A stretch of DNA of 64,000 bases, from contig NC_134568.1 in NCBI RefSeq assembly GCF_050947875.1, positions 200,995,043 through 201,059,042 on the forward strand, in the 5' to 3' direction. How positions within the stretch are numbered: position 1 is the stretch's first letter; each line of letters starts with the position of its first letter. Below, one piece after another: positions 22,540 through 32,999 of this stretch. A program made the position numbers and the translations under genes. The notes under the pieces are model-generated. The model worked only from the letters and a program-made list of their open reading frames with translations. It was not told the DNA's origin and ran no database searches. This DNA is from Dermacentor variabilis (taxonomy: Eukaryota; Arthropoda; Arachnida; Ixodida; Ixodidae).

Positions 22540-23200
22540 CTCGAAAAAAAGATTCGGCGAAGACGGGACTCTTGACAGCAGATATTTCTGCTTTGTGACG
22601 GGCCCTTGCCTCAGTCGATCATTGCTCGTTGCGCCCTGTATCACAGATCTGTGTTCAAACAAGCCCGTTTCTCCCTAAGTCGTCAACGCCGGTATTGCGA
22701 CGTTCGAGATGCTCATGATATATTGGGGTGTCGAATGGTCGCTGCAATCAGACGTAACAGTCTTGTCGACTGTTTTCATTACGAAAACAGGGCTTACTCG
22801 CAAATGGCCTTGCCTTCGAGGTTAACGATGGCACTGTGATATAGACTGGAGCAACCGAGTTTCCGGTGCACCTGCGGCAAGAGGCGTGTCTCTGAAACGC
22901 GTCTGTCGTAACACTGGGGGTTCTATATACATTGTTCATTTCTTTTAATGAGTGAAGGCACTTACTAAATAACTATGTACAAAATATCACTAATCATGCA
23001 GTCAACGTATTATCATAATACTCTAGGAATAACGGTGGCGATGGAATAGAAGGTTGTGTTTCCGTCTTTCTGTCTTTTCCTGACGATGCAGCGAATCCGA
23101 GATTAATGTGAGCTTTCTCCATAAGGAATATTTGATATACATCTGACGATTGTTCCAAAAGCGGTGGCTAATAAAACTTTACTTATTTCGTTGGCCGCAG
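22538..23200. other. Unassigned stretch
   Basis: No motif-bearing frame or repeat recognised. Confidence 0.5.
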
Positions 23201-23269
23201 ATACGTGTCGTTCTCTTATTCGTCGGAAAAGATGATACTGAAGCACCACACATTCGATTGCATTTGGAC
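23201..23269 (+). other. Exon-like 69-base segment between good splice sites
   Basis: Upstream is a T-rich tract and cgttggccgcag (AG at 23199-23200). Downstream is GAC|GTAAGTATCG, a full-consensus donor (GT at 23270-23271). The 69 bases are divisible by three and open in phase 0, giving 23 residues that begin IRVVLLFVGKDDTEAPHIRL. One other frame is also open. The peptide has a hydrophobic strand and then a charged loop, loosely like the strand-loop at the start of reprolysin-type tick metalloprotease domains. That likeness is weak and I do not claim it. An isolated small exon cannot be proven from sequence alone. Confidence 0.3.
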
Positions 23270-24423
23270 GTAAGTATCGTTTTCATTCTAATGTCAGCGA
23301 AGCGACAAAGGTTTCTGGAACATATGAACCACTTATCTATGTCTTGTGCTATTCCCGCGTACTCTTGGTCAAGCGCACTGATTCGTCAGCCATTGTTACT
23401 ACAGTTACTTAATTCACTGCTCACCGTCAGCAATTCTTCATTTTGATATTACTCTTATCCTCGGATCAGGAATAATACTACAAAGCATAATTTTCCCACG
23501 TAGGTTCTAAGGCACTGTAATTTCTGTAATGACATGCAACCGGGGAATAAGAGGGCATGAGGAAGACAAAATAGAAAAAGAAAGAAAAGACAAGTGGAGT
23601 GCATGAGTTGGCCTATTTTTCAAGGAGTCGAGCGGCGAAAAGAGCAACTAATATCGCGATATATCGCGCGACATGGGCTGGCCCAACGCCGAAATGGTCG
23701 GCCTTTCATCTGGAAGGGAGCAACATAATTACGAGACGGCCGTAGTAAATGCCCATTGCTCAATACACAAGTTAAATGAACGGGTAAGGGCAGGGGAAGG
23801 TGGGTTCTAATGCACTTACATTTCCCCCCAAACGAATCGCGCGGCAGCCCCTTTTCTCTGTTGCCGTAAATGTCCGCTGTCGTTCCTTTTTTGCAGTGTC
23901 CGTGTCGCCTCACTCACTCCATGCACGATGTCGATATGCGGATACATAGTCTGCGTACGCCGTCGTGCCAGTGACTAAGACTAGGTACAGCGCAGTCGCT
24001 CCTTCCGTTGATAAACACGACGCAAGACTTACGCAGCGCGCTACATGTGAGCTGGTCGCCGCGTGTTTTATGCGGGCACGAGGTCGAGGAGGCGCACACT
24101 CGAGCTGGCAGGCCACCCTTCGGTCTTTACCTCGCACTGACTCTACGTAGGGGTCCCGTTCTGCGGCGTCACTGAGGCCACCAATGCCCTCTGAAGGCCC
24201 ACTCTATATGCTGCGCGTCCACGAGACGAATTTAGTGCAATTTAATAAATATCTCAGTACCGCTGCCTTTCGTGGCAGCAGTACCGCCGAATATTTCGCA
24301 TACCTTAGGCGGTCGTAAAATTCGGTCCTTGCAGCAAAATTTTACTTGTAGTCGAGGTTGCGGCGATGTAGCTGCGGCCCGACGGCGCGTTTGCAAAGGC
24401 TTTTACTGTTTTCTTAATAACAT
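23270..24423. other. Unassigned stretch
   Basis: No gene recognised. Bases 23900-24180 are GC-richer with motif-free frames on both strands. Confidence 0.5.
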
Positions 24424-24780
24424 GACGGACAGTGCCTCGTGTAACTTTTAAGGTTGCAACGAGACTATCGAACGTATCCTATACCGCTGTCCTAAGCCGA
24501 TTGAAGGACAGAGCGCTAATTTGCAGCACAGAATATATATGAGGACCCTGGCTTCGATCGCTCTAACCTTACAGAGAGCTGCATAGAACCCTGCTGCGCT
24601 TATTCAAGACGGCTGGACTCAGCGACCACCTTTGACAGCGCCGTGAGCGCTACCACGTGTGGGCGTGCATCACTTCTTGTAATTCCTTCTTACCTACGTC
24701 CACAGTGTGAGGTATATGAAACCAGGAGCAACCAGGTAAATCTATATAGCTGCCTCTTTTCTCTCTCTCTCTCGACCTCC
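24424..24780 (+). mobile_element. LINE C-terminus with attached 3'-end module
   Basis: Plus-strand frame MTDSASCNF-stop-GCNETIERILYRCP (24422 on) is the C-terminal zinc knuckle of an RNase H-type LINE. The second Cys codon is replaced by TAA and the usual His by Arg. After frame changes, TLLRLFKTAGLSDHL ends at a natural stop (24633-24635), the usual last residues of this family. The 3' UTR follows (cagcgccgtgagcgctacca). It leads into a degraded 3' module at 24700-24780: tccacagtgtgaggtat, gaaaccagg, gctgcctcttttc, (TC)n. This copy links the free-standing module copies in the window to their parent LINE. Confidence 0.75.
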
Positions 24781-25554
24781 GTAGACATTGCTTTTACGCA
24801 TTCTGTACATTTAGGTTCTCTCTTCTTTCTTTCTTTTTTCATAAGTAGTATACGTTTACTGCTAGTGACAAAAAAGGACGCGATGTTATCATATGCTATA
24901 AAGCCACCTTATTATAGCTGTCGCAAGTGTCCGAAAACAAAGTAACAGAAACTTATAGAAACTACGGCTCGTTGTAGCACACGCACATGCAAGGCTTTCA
25001 TCGTTCAAATGACAGCGCATTTTTTTAAAATACCGCAGATGCGCATATCCCCACCCCTCATTGGCGATGGACACCACCACACGCAAGTGTTGACGTGATT
25101 TATTGCACGCGGTTTCGACGGATTATAGCTTCGGTAGGTCTTCTATATATACAGTGCGAACCCAGCGACTTTAGTTCATCAATGGTAGCATGTGCCCTGA
25201 ATTGAGCGGTTGAAAATATAATAAAATATAGCTAATAAGTGAGGTATTTACAGAAGTTTCTCCTATAGAAATGTCAGCCTCCTCGCGCTTTCTCCTTCAT
25301 GACAGTAGAATTGAAAACGCACACTCGTGGGCGCGCGGGAATGTATGCCTGCCCAGGAGCGCAGATAATATTCAAGGCCTTGTGGTGTTCCACAACTACG
25401 TCGGAATCGGAAAATTGGGGCTGCCTTATTCCTTACGAAAAGCAGCAGCCAGGAAGAACACTTGGTGTCATGGGAGTTTCTGGACTCCCTGGAAAGCAGG
25501 CAGGAAAGTTATTATGCGAATCGCTCCACAAGCCACAAAGATTTATTGTCTCTC
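24781..25554. other. Unassigned stretch
   Basis: No gene seen. The frames at 25271-25580 lack motifs. Confidence 0.5.
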
Positions 25555-26953
25555 TTAAAGGGACCCTGAAACGCTTTTGACGATTTTCTACAAACGTACT
25601 GAGTCGTTAGAGTAGGTCCTTCTGATCATTAATTGACACATCTAAGTGCTCCGCGTAAAGCGTGTAATTTATTATAAGGTTTTAAAAATGCACATCGCTG
25701 CCGATCGCAGCACACTGCTCGGCGGAATTTTAAGCCGCCCCTAACCATATGACCGAAGTCACCCATATGACGTCAGTGGGGCGAGCTATACGATTGGCTG
25801 ACCAGGGCGCGTGATCGATAATTTTTCCAACTTTATGGTAAACAAATGATCTTCGTAATAGTTGTAATGTTAGTTCATTTGTTTTTATAAAAAGAAAGTA
25901 ACATAAGGAAAGTGCACAAGAACAATTTTTCAGTACACTTAAGCACTTCCGGCACACAGCAAGTGTCGTCTGCTTGTGTTACAACGTACTCCATTTTGAC
26001 GAGAGCTCCGCGGTCAGAGTCGGTCTCAGTCTTTTCGCGAGCACTATGATTCGACTTTGTTGCCTTGTGGACTGCAAACGTAGCGACTGGCAATATGTCA
26101 AGCTGCGACATCATGTCCCTCTGCAAGGCAGCGTACGAGCGAACTGGCTGCTGCGCATCGGACTGCCGCTATCCGATCGGCGCCAGGATTTGCGCGTTTG
26201 TGGCCGTCATCTTACACCGGAAGATTACTAACGCAATAGCGTTTCGCGAGTCCGGTATTAGGGCAAACGCAAGCGCAAGAGGACAGGGTCTGGCCGCTTG
26301 ACCATACACAGTAGCAGCAACGAAGTGTATTCTTCTTTGCTGCTGGTGTGTGTTTTTCGCAGGAGTGTAATAATCAACGCGTTGATTTTATAAATGTTTA
26401 AAATATTTAACACTTGGTTAGAGCAATATTAGCGCTTTGTTTGGCTGGTTAAGCGCTGCGCCAACAAGTGTCTGGACCGTGCGACCGATCAGGCCGCTCA
26501 CGTACGTCTACGCTAAAGTTCCTTCATCAGCTTGAGTTTATGCCTCCAGCCATTCGCCGAAATGACTTGCCTGTGGTTACCGGAATACCAGACACGTTCG
26601 GCGCTACGACAAAATGCTCGCAATGCACGCTACTTCGATAGCTGTCGCTTGGGGTCGACGGCCAAGCGGCTAGCGGAGAGGTCTCGCGCGGGCGGGGGCG
26701 GGCTCCAAAACAACCGGAAGTGGACGATGTGACGTCGCATCGTGATGCAGAACCAGTGAAGGCGGAGCTTAGCCCCGCTCGCTCGGCGAACGAGTTGAGG
26801 AGGAAAAGCATGGCTAGGGAGTAGGGTAACTTCTAATCGCTTGTAGCTCCATTAATACGTAACGCTTGACTTAAATTCTGGTGTGAATGTTGTACTTAAG
26901 CTGTACCCTACGCGTCTACAAAATTTGTCCGAACCGTTTCAGGGGCCCTTTAA
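25555..26953 (+). mobile_element. 1.4-kb inverted-repeat DNA transposon carrying a THAP domain (Kolobok-like)
   Basis: The left end TTAAAGGGACCCTGAAACGC (25555 on) and the reverse complement of the right end, TTAAAGGGCCCCTGAAACGG (26953 backwards), match at 18 of 20 positions. Both ends begin with TTAA, consistent with a TTAA target duplication and a TIR starting AGGG. The only coding feature is a THAP zinc finger (26046-26231). There is no room for, and no sign of, a transposase core, so the copy is non-autonomous. TTAA duplication plus a THAP protein is the known combination of the Kolobok superfamily. P elements also carry THAP but make 8-bp duplications, and piggyBac uses TTAA but lacks THAP. 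The class is therefore an inference from TIR, TTAA and THAP together. Confidence 0.7.
26046..26231 (+). CDS. THAP-type zinc finger protein fragment (transposon-encoded)
   Basis: An ATG-initiated 61-codon frame ending at TAA begins MIRLCCLVDCKRSDWQYVKL. It shows the C2CH layout of THAP DNA-binding domains: CCLVDC (C-x3/4-C) near residues 5-10, HHVP at the conserved F/HxxP position (about 24-27), an invariant Trp in ANWLLRIGLP (about 36), and VCGRHLTPEDY at the end. VCGRH supplies the final C-x2-H, with Leu where Phe is usual. The domain is complete up to FTxEDY and then stops, so only the DNA-binding module could be made. It lies inside the inverted-repeat transposon, about 490 bp from the left TIR. 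In-frame codons upstream are open back to 25974 without another ATG. It could be a pseudogene, an exon of a longer spliced protein, or a DNA-binding competitor. THAP identity is near certain from the motif order. Confidence 0.7.
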   Translation: MIRLCCLVDCKRSDWQYVKLRHHVPLQGSVRANWLLRIGLPLSDRRQDLRVCGRHLTPEDY

Positions 26954-27747
26954 TTTGGACATCATCGTGGCCACATACCTTATCTTTTTATTCGCGATAT
27001 CTCTGACACGTATATTATATAAATGTAAAATTTAATGCTTCGGTGGAGAGCATAATTAGCATGATTGCTTTTTCCTCGTCGTCTGCGCCGCAATCACTGG
27101 CGCATAGCGGGCAGAAATTATGCCGTACCGTCTTCATTACCACAACTTTATATTTTCGTTCTTCTTCTCCGTTTTAAAAGTAAGGGTAAAAAGAAAAGTT
27201 CAGGTGTCGAAGTACCGCTGTACACGGTTGCTCATCGAACGTGGTAGATTGAAGCGTACGCTATAGGTATACTTCCAACTAGACAAGCCCGCATCTATTT
27301 TCACCTTCTGTCGGTCGAAGGCTTAAGGAAAGGAAAGAGAAAAAAAAATAGGCGTAAAGAGAAGTAACTAATGCAGAGTAGACTAGCACGCCACATGGTG
27401 AATGCGTCTTCGACACACATATATAACACTCCATTACACCCTTTCGCGTTCTTCTTCTCGCGGCTTTTCTTCTCTGATACTTTTTGCTTTTGCAAAGTCT
27501 AAGCGCTGGACTTAGTTCTCTTTTTTTACAGCAAAATCTGTATATGACTAACCTCCCGCAGTTTTTTCGGCGTCCGGCAACAGAGGTGGACTTAACGATT
27601 TCTAACAAACTCATACACAATGGGTTTCATTGTTTGCTTTGTGTGTGATCACGTACTGGTGCAGTGCGGCAGCGCAGATGTCAAAATGCGGAACAGATTA
27701 GAACGCTCGCAGTGAAAAATAGCGTTACGTCAAGGTTATCGTAGCAT
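26954..27747. other. Unassigned stretch
   Basis: No gene or named repeat recognised. The 27279-27620 minus frame lacks motifs. Confidence 0.5.
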
Positions 27748-27996
27748 ATGAGCAGGATAGGTATCGGCGCTAAAAACAGCTGTAGCAGCTGTATAGTTCG
27801 TACACCCGAGGAACAACATGCGTATGAGGAGCGCCAGAGGGAACAGCAACAAGAACGTAAACGGCGCCGGCGCGAAACGACCATCGACGAAGAACGTTCC
27901 CGCGATGCTGAAGGAAAACGACAATCGCGAGCCCGGGCAACCATTCCACTCTGTGAAGATGGAATGGCAGCGAAAGCACTTTGCTTTTCATTTTAG
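27748..27996 (+). CDS. Arg/Glu-rich ORF, probable transposon protein fragment
   Basis: An ATG-initiated 82-codon frame. Residues 18-62 are very rich in Arg, Glu and Gln: RTPEEQHAYEERQREQQQER, then KRRRR, then a second unit TTIDEERSRDAEGKRQSRAR. It reads as two diverged copies of a roughly 22-residue TPEEr/DEEr...R-rich unit and would form a charged helix or coiled coil. I recall similar RTPEE...ERRR repeats in transposon-related arthropod proteins but cannot name the element. The last 20 codons run into the left arm of the hairpin at 27938, so the natural C-terminus is probably lost. Its function is unknown. Confidence 0.35.
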   Translation: MSRIGIGAKNSCSSCIVRTPEEQHAYEERQREQQQERKRRRRETTIDEERSRDAEGKRQSRARATIPLCEDGMAAKALCFSF

Positions 27997-28053
27997 AGCT
28001 TTGACTGTCGTCAGCTTTCACTGCCATTCCATCTTCCCAGAGTGGAATGGTTG
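27938..28053. repeat. Long hairpin, 40-base arms
   Basis: The left arm 27938-27977 (begins caaccattccactctgtgaa) and right arm 28014-28053 (ends cagagtggaatggttg) are reverse complements at 38 of 40 positions, with a 36-base spacer. A related arm piece occurs alone at 7698-7728. This could be the fused ends of a foldback or inverted-repeat element. Confidence 0.85.
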
Positions 28054-28361
28054 TCTTTTTTTCCCCTTCTCCTCTCATGCCGCATTCGTTCTGTCTGTCT
28101 CTGATGCTTGTAGAGTAGAATGGAGTGTATGATGCCGGTCGCGAAGCTCACCGATGCGTTGTTACCGCGCAGGCGATAAGGAACGCGTAAATTCCGGCAA
28201 CCCCTCTTCGTGCGCGCTTTCGCTGTTGCATTTCAGCCCACGCCGTCGTCACGGGATGTGGGTGAGCTTTTTTGAAATTATTCCCTTCGCGCATCGTAGC
28301 AGCCTGTCAAATACCATTGTTAACGACCCCGAGAACCGGCAAAACACGGATTTGAAAACTC

Positions 28362-28650
28362 GGAAGAAAACAGAAGCTAAAATATCGCAGTAGGGGGAGC
28401 GTCGTCGCCCTCTGCAGGCAAACAAAATGGGCGAATTTATTTCTAATGATGACTGCGCAACCTGTACCACGCTCCGCACTGTCCACGTTTCATTTGATGC
28501 CGATAGAACATCCGGTTTCGCCACAGTGTGTAATAAAACTCGCCTATACTGCGATATTCTTGTTTCTATTCTGCGTCCCTTGATTTTTTTCTTTCGTCGC
28601 GTCCAAATAAATGAACCAGAACAGAAACAAAAATATCGCAGAATAGGAGG
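28362..28650. repeat. Inverted and direct repeats around AATATCGCAG
   Basis: There are three copies of one motif. At 28376-28398 aaaatatcgcagtaggggga is forward. At 28547-28577 ctatactgcgatattcttgt is inverted. At 28617-28650 acaaaaatatcgcagaatag is forward. The second and third form hairpin arms of roughly 30 bases. The first and second could be the two ends of a ~200-bp MITE-like element. Confidence 0.6.
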
Positions 28651-28703
28651 AGCATCATCGTGCAGTGCGCTCAAACTAAGGTTCCTGAATAAAACTTATC
28701 ATT

Positions 28704-29387
28704 AGAGAGTTTTAGAATGGGGGCCCCAAAGAAATAGCGTCGAAGCCACTGCGCATGCGCGAGACGCAAACTGCGTTTGGGTTTTGCGTTGGGAGCGCTA
28801 TTTGACCGATTTAGCGGGAGCCCAAATAGCGGCCCCAAAAGCTTTGCGTCAGCAAACATGGCGGCACGTATCGAAGCGACCGCTCTAAACTAGCACCAAA
28901 CTGGGTTCGATTCGTGGTGACGCGTGAAGTTCGCAAGCTGGAAGAAGTGACTGCGGTTATCGCTTTCGCTCAACTAGCGTCTGTTATGAATATTGATTCA
29001 TTAGACGCCGCTGATTCGGAATTACATTGTGGATATTATGGCTCGTAGGCCTAACACGGCTAAGCTTGGCTGGTGAAGGAACGTAAAGTTGGTTTGCTCA
29101 AAACTAAGCGCAACTAATTGTTTGCTGCTTACAGGATAATCTCTAACTTGTAATTAAACGCGAATGCACGCAAGTCAAAACTACTATTCCTATCATAAAA
29201 TTGTATATTTTCCTTAATTATTTCTAATAGATTTTCTTTTACGCCGTAGTGGCGCAGTCAGCACAAGACGCTATCCGCAAACGCAAAGCGCTATTCTAAC
29301 ACTCTTCACTCCTGCGTGCCCCAACGCTAACACCCGCAAAGCTCTTTGGGGCCCCAAACTATTGGGGCCCCTACTCTAAAACTCTCT
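28704..29387. mobile_element. 684-bp inverted-repeat element, ATT duplication
   Basis: The left end AGAGAGTTTTAGAATGGGGG and the right end (reverse complement AGAGAGTTTTAGAGTAGGGG) match at 17 of 20. GGGGCCCC is present on both sides, and tttggggccccaaa forms an extra palindrome at the right. ATT flanks both sides (28701-28703 and 29388-29390). A TA duplication one base inward is an alternative reading. No ORF is present, so it is non-autonomous. Its termini resemble those of the 533-bp element at 34432. Confidence 0.8.
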
Positions 29388-29776
29388 ATTTGTTTTAGTT
29401 TTATTTTAGTTTTATTCAGGGACCTTAGGTCAAAACGGATGTGCGCAGCGTCAGTGCATGGTGATCACTGGACGGCGCGCACTTGCACTATAAATACCTT
29501 TAGTTGAGCTTCAGCCACCGCTCCACTGTTCGCGTTTCATTTTACGCAGACAGTACATGTACAGTCGACCAAATAAGTTTACGGACCAAGAGGTCTGACA
29601 GAAAGCTGAATTATCTCCTCAGTCTCAAGACACAGCCTGTTATTCCCATTTCCAGCCTTTTGTGGCATATGCGAACAACATTGTGATGCACAATTTCACT
29701 GGCTGCTTTTAAAGGCTGCTCGTATATTTTGAATTTTCTGAGATCCCGTGGCCCGTAAACTTTTTTGGTCGACTGC
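29388..29776. other. Unassigned stretch
   Basis: A TATAAATA motif at about 29490-29497 precedes a pyrimidine-rich cagccaccgctcc segment, but no gene is evident downstream. Confidence 0.4.
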
Positions 29777-29913
29777 ACATACATACATACATACATACAT
29801 ACATACATACATACATACATACATACATACATACATACATACATACATACATACATACATACATACATACATACATACATACATACATACATACATACAT
29901 ACATACATACATA
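29777..29913. repeat. (CATA)n microsatellite, about 34 units
   Basis: 137 bp of perfect tetranucleotide repeat. It is open in all reading frames, so the long MYVC-repeat frames are artefacts. Confidence 0.98.
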
Positions 29914-30000
29914 GAGCGAGCGAGAGACAGAGAGATAGGAATATAGGAAGGCAGGGATGTTAACCAGTCAACAGTCTGGTTGGCTACCCCACGCTGGGGG
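29914..30000 (-). repeat. LINE 3'-end module
   Basis: Plus strand: gagcgagagacagagagata, ggcagggatgttaaccagtc, ggttggctaccccacgctgg. It is antisense to the LINE 3' module and abuts the (CATA)n repeat. Confidence 0.7.
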
Positions 30001-30936
30001 AAGGGAGAAGGGGAAGAGAGAGAAGGGAAAGAGAAGGTGTAGAGACGTGTACGGACAGTACTTGAGTTAAAGCCGCTCGCGCAAACCAGACGTTCTGAGA
30101 AAGCACAAAAGTGCCTTCATTGCCTTCTGAGCCGATGACCGGTGGGGACGGTGCTCTAGCACTGTCCATTCACTCAGAGGACGATCATCTCATTCATACA
30201 TACATACGTACGTGGTCTGTGGGGGGGGAGGGGGGGGGGCTCACGTATTTTGTGATTAGTGGGGGCGCCGGTCGCTTTGTCAAATTCTTCGTAGCCCTGG
30301 TCCTTGTTTTCTTGCCCTCCTCCCGCATTCTTTTTTCTGCCGGCATTTCTCGGGAGCTTCGCTTCATTTGCTTAGACTTTATGTATACATGTGGGACGGC
30401 ACACAATTGTACATGCGTTAGGGTGCGGTTTTTCGGGAACGTGGGTTTGTACACGCGCGCCGAAGAGAACAGAAGCACCGAGTGACAGTGTGATGGAACA
30501 CGTGAGACCGAATATCTGGAAAGAAAAAAGAGAAAGGAGCCCAGTGGAGTTGCAGCAGAATGAGGCGTCCGGAAGGGTCGCACCAGAGCGCCTGATCGAT
30601 GGACGACAAGAAAGGCGAAACTATGCCAAGTATGTCCCTATAAAGCCTTATTCGTGGCTGGGAGGGCGGGGCCCGGAAAGTTTACCTTATAACATCCTGT
30701 GCCAGTCCGCTCATACGCCTGGTACCCGTTATTTTTTCTTATTCGTCTACGTTTTTCTACTCTTTTTTTGCTGCACCTTGCGTTTTGCACATTGGCGCCA
30801 GAAAATCGCGCGAAAACTGAGCTGCACCGTGAACTCTCCTTGTCGGTAGCGTGATAACAGGAGACGCAGAGTGCTTGTATAGAGGGACCTCAAGTCTTCC
30901 GAGAACGAAGCAAACTTGAAAGAACGAGCAATAAAT

Positions 30937-30972
<36 letters not shown>

Positions 30973-31167
30973 GTTGGAGGGGGGCAAAGCGCCTGCAAGC
31001 TGCCCAAATAGTTTCATTTTGTTTCATCGCCGCCTCTTATACGCCCTAGCCGTTCTCGTTTTGCCCCCGTCGCTTGGCAACCTTGGCGTTCCGACTTCCC
31101 GGCGATCGCACGGGTTGCTGCTTAAATAACGGGTTTCCCGTAGCAGCGAGCAACGCGTCGACACGCT
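30001..31167. other. Unassigned stretch with (GA)n and G-runs
   Basis: G-runs lie at 30222-30238 and a (GA)n at 30938-30969. The frames at 30111-30849 have no recognisable motif. Confidence 0.5.
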
Positions 31168-31225
31168 TTTCTTCTTCTTCTTCTTCTTCTTCTTCTTCTT
31201 CTTCTTCTTCTTCTTCTTCTTCTTT
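31168..31225. repeat. (CTT)n microsatellite
   Basis: About 19 units of trinucleotide repeat. Confidence 0.97.
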
Positions 31226-31858
31226 TCTGTTATACGATGCAGTGGGGACCTGACGCGGTCACTTACGTCCCAGCTAATTATCGTGAGAACGTCGGAACGG
31301 CTTTAACAGCGTTTATTTCAAGACGCCGCAGAAGTTGCGCCTTGTTGCCTGCTGGGAAGCGGCACAGAAAATTAGGCGCGCCATCGTTTTCGTTTGCTCG
31401 AGTTACTGGAAAAGAAGGCTGCTGACTTCGTTCCGCGTGCGGAGACTAGAGTAATTATCCAAGCGCAGAGAGTACAAAGCGACTTGGGAAAAATTCATTT
31501 CCAGGGTAGGCTCATCGCGCTCTCCCTACTTTTCTAGAAGTAACTAACTTAGATCCACGTTTGTAGCTTATTTCTGATTTCAAATGAGAAGACGTAGCAC
31601 ACTATTTTTATTTTTAACATTCGTTAGTAGCGCGACCTGCACTGACCAGCCCTGTACTGTGTACGTTCTCTTTTACTTTTTGAAATTTGTAATCTTGCTT
31701 TTTCTTTCCTCTTCCCTGCCCTCCTTCTTATCTTCCATTTCTATGTTTCTGTCTCCTCCTTTCTTAAGAGTAGGCAGACGTTGTGCCCCTTCCAGTGGCA
31801 GTTTCCAGCATGCTCCTCGCTTTCTCTTTCCTTTCAAGTGTATATGTTTTAAAAACAG
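31226..31858. other. Stretch upstream of the candidate terminal exon
   Basis: It contains an ATG-initiated frame at 31584 starting MRRRSTLFLFLTFVSSATC, which looks like a signal peptide, followed by Cys-containing TDQPC and then pyrimidine-rich, intron-like DNA. I could not find a good donor that joins it in frame to the exon at 31859 (which needs one leftover base), so a two-exon secreted-protein gene is only a possibility. Confidence 0.25.
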
Positions 31859-32016
31859 ATAACTTAGTTACTTCGAACGCAGTTATGAAGCCCAAACTCT
31901 TCGATACCTTTAGACTCCCACGCGTTCTCGAAAAAAATCCAGTTGTACTCGTGGAAAACGTTGAGATAACTCAAGTGTCACCTGGCGAACTCCTGGAAAC
32001 ACCTGAATTACTTTAA
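31859..32016 (+). CDS. Candidate terminal coding exon of an unknown gene
   Basis: A pyrimidine-rich tract (ctttctctttcctttcaag) and aaaaacag (AG at 31857-31858) form a plausible acceptor. The exon is open only in phase 1 (first two bases complete a codon). It reads NLVTSNAVMKPKLFDTFRLP and then RVLEKNPVVLVENVEITQVS, and ends PGELLETPELL with TAA at 32014-32016. The other two phases stop at once. An AATAAA signal lies 24 bases after the stop (32040-32045), as expected for a 3' UTR. I recognise no family. The peptide is ordinary in composition, unlike the low-complexity frames around it. It could be a real last exon, a decayed exon, or chance. No upstream exon could be joined with certainty; the 69-base exon at 23201 ends in the wrong phase. 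Confidence 0.3.
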
Positions 32017-32039
32017 GAGTTAACTACGCCTGCAGTTTG

Positions 32040-32045
32040 AATAAA
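32040..32045 (+). terminator. AATAAA polyadenylation signal
   Basis: A canonical hexamer 24 bases downstream of the TAA of the candidate terminal exon. Confidence 0.35.
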
Positions 32046-32999
32046 GATACGGCTTACTTGCGAAAGCACACGCTCATTTACACGCACGTGTATATACGAC
32101 GATGATGATAGTGATTATTGTTGTGGTGTTCCCTCTGATTGGAAAAATTTAAAGAAAGGAAAGAGAAAATAAACGTAAAGCGCCACAAGTTCTGCGAACA
32201 TCCCGCAGAGCGTTCGCTGTTGCGCTGTCCACGCTCACTGTCCACAACGCCATCCAGTGGCAAACAAGATATGCAAGACGCCCGGGTGGCGAAACCTTCG
32301 TGAGTTGGCCCCTGCTGAGTTAGCTTTCGGGAAATGGCGCTTTATTTTTTGCTTCTTCTGTTTGTTTGTTTCTTGTTGTTGTTGTTGTTTTTCTTACTTT
32401 TTTTTTTCACGGAACCGCGAACTAATGTCGCACATGCGCCAACATTGCAGGCACCGCGTATCGATCAACGCTATATGGCATATTGCACGGGCTGCGCCTG
32501 AAAGCTGGACTTGAAAGCGTGCTATCGTTGGCTCGATCTCAGACTATCTGCTATAATTGATGGTTAGATGCAAAGCGCACCGTTGACACAAGGGAGGAAG
32601 AAAGAAGTACACAGCACGAGCGCTGTCTCACTATCTGCTAGAATATATTTCTACTTACGTTAATAGATGCGCATACGGTAGCAAACCGGACGCATATCTG
32701 GTTTTCTCTCTTACTGCTCCTCCTCTTTCTATTTACGCTGCGGCGTGCCCTGCCTAAACCAAGACGCGACGAACGAACGATCACGATTGTCCCAAGGAAC
32801 ATAATTGCTCTTCGCATTGAAACTGTGTTTCTTCTGGAGTCTCAAGTTCCAAGTAAAGCTTGGCAAAATCGCCGGCACGGCACTCGGCGGGGGCTTTGTG
32901 CAGACCAACGACAACCGCGTTCCCGTCTGCTCTGACTATTTAAGTGTGAGCGCCTTGAAGACCCACACGATGGTGCTATAGTATACTTGTTCAATTCCT
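32046..32999. other. Unassigned stretch
   Basis: It contains a (GTT)n/T-rich tract at 32366-32407. No gene seen. Confidence 0.5.

Noticed and set aside
29611..29912. Frames encoding MYVC repeats
   Set aside because: Pure translation of the (CATA)n microsatellite.
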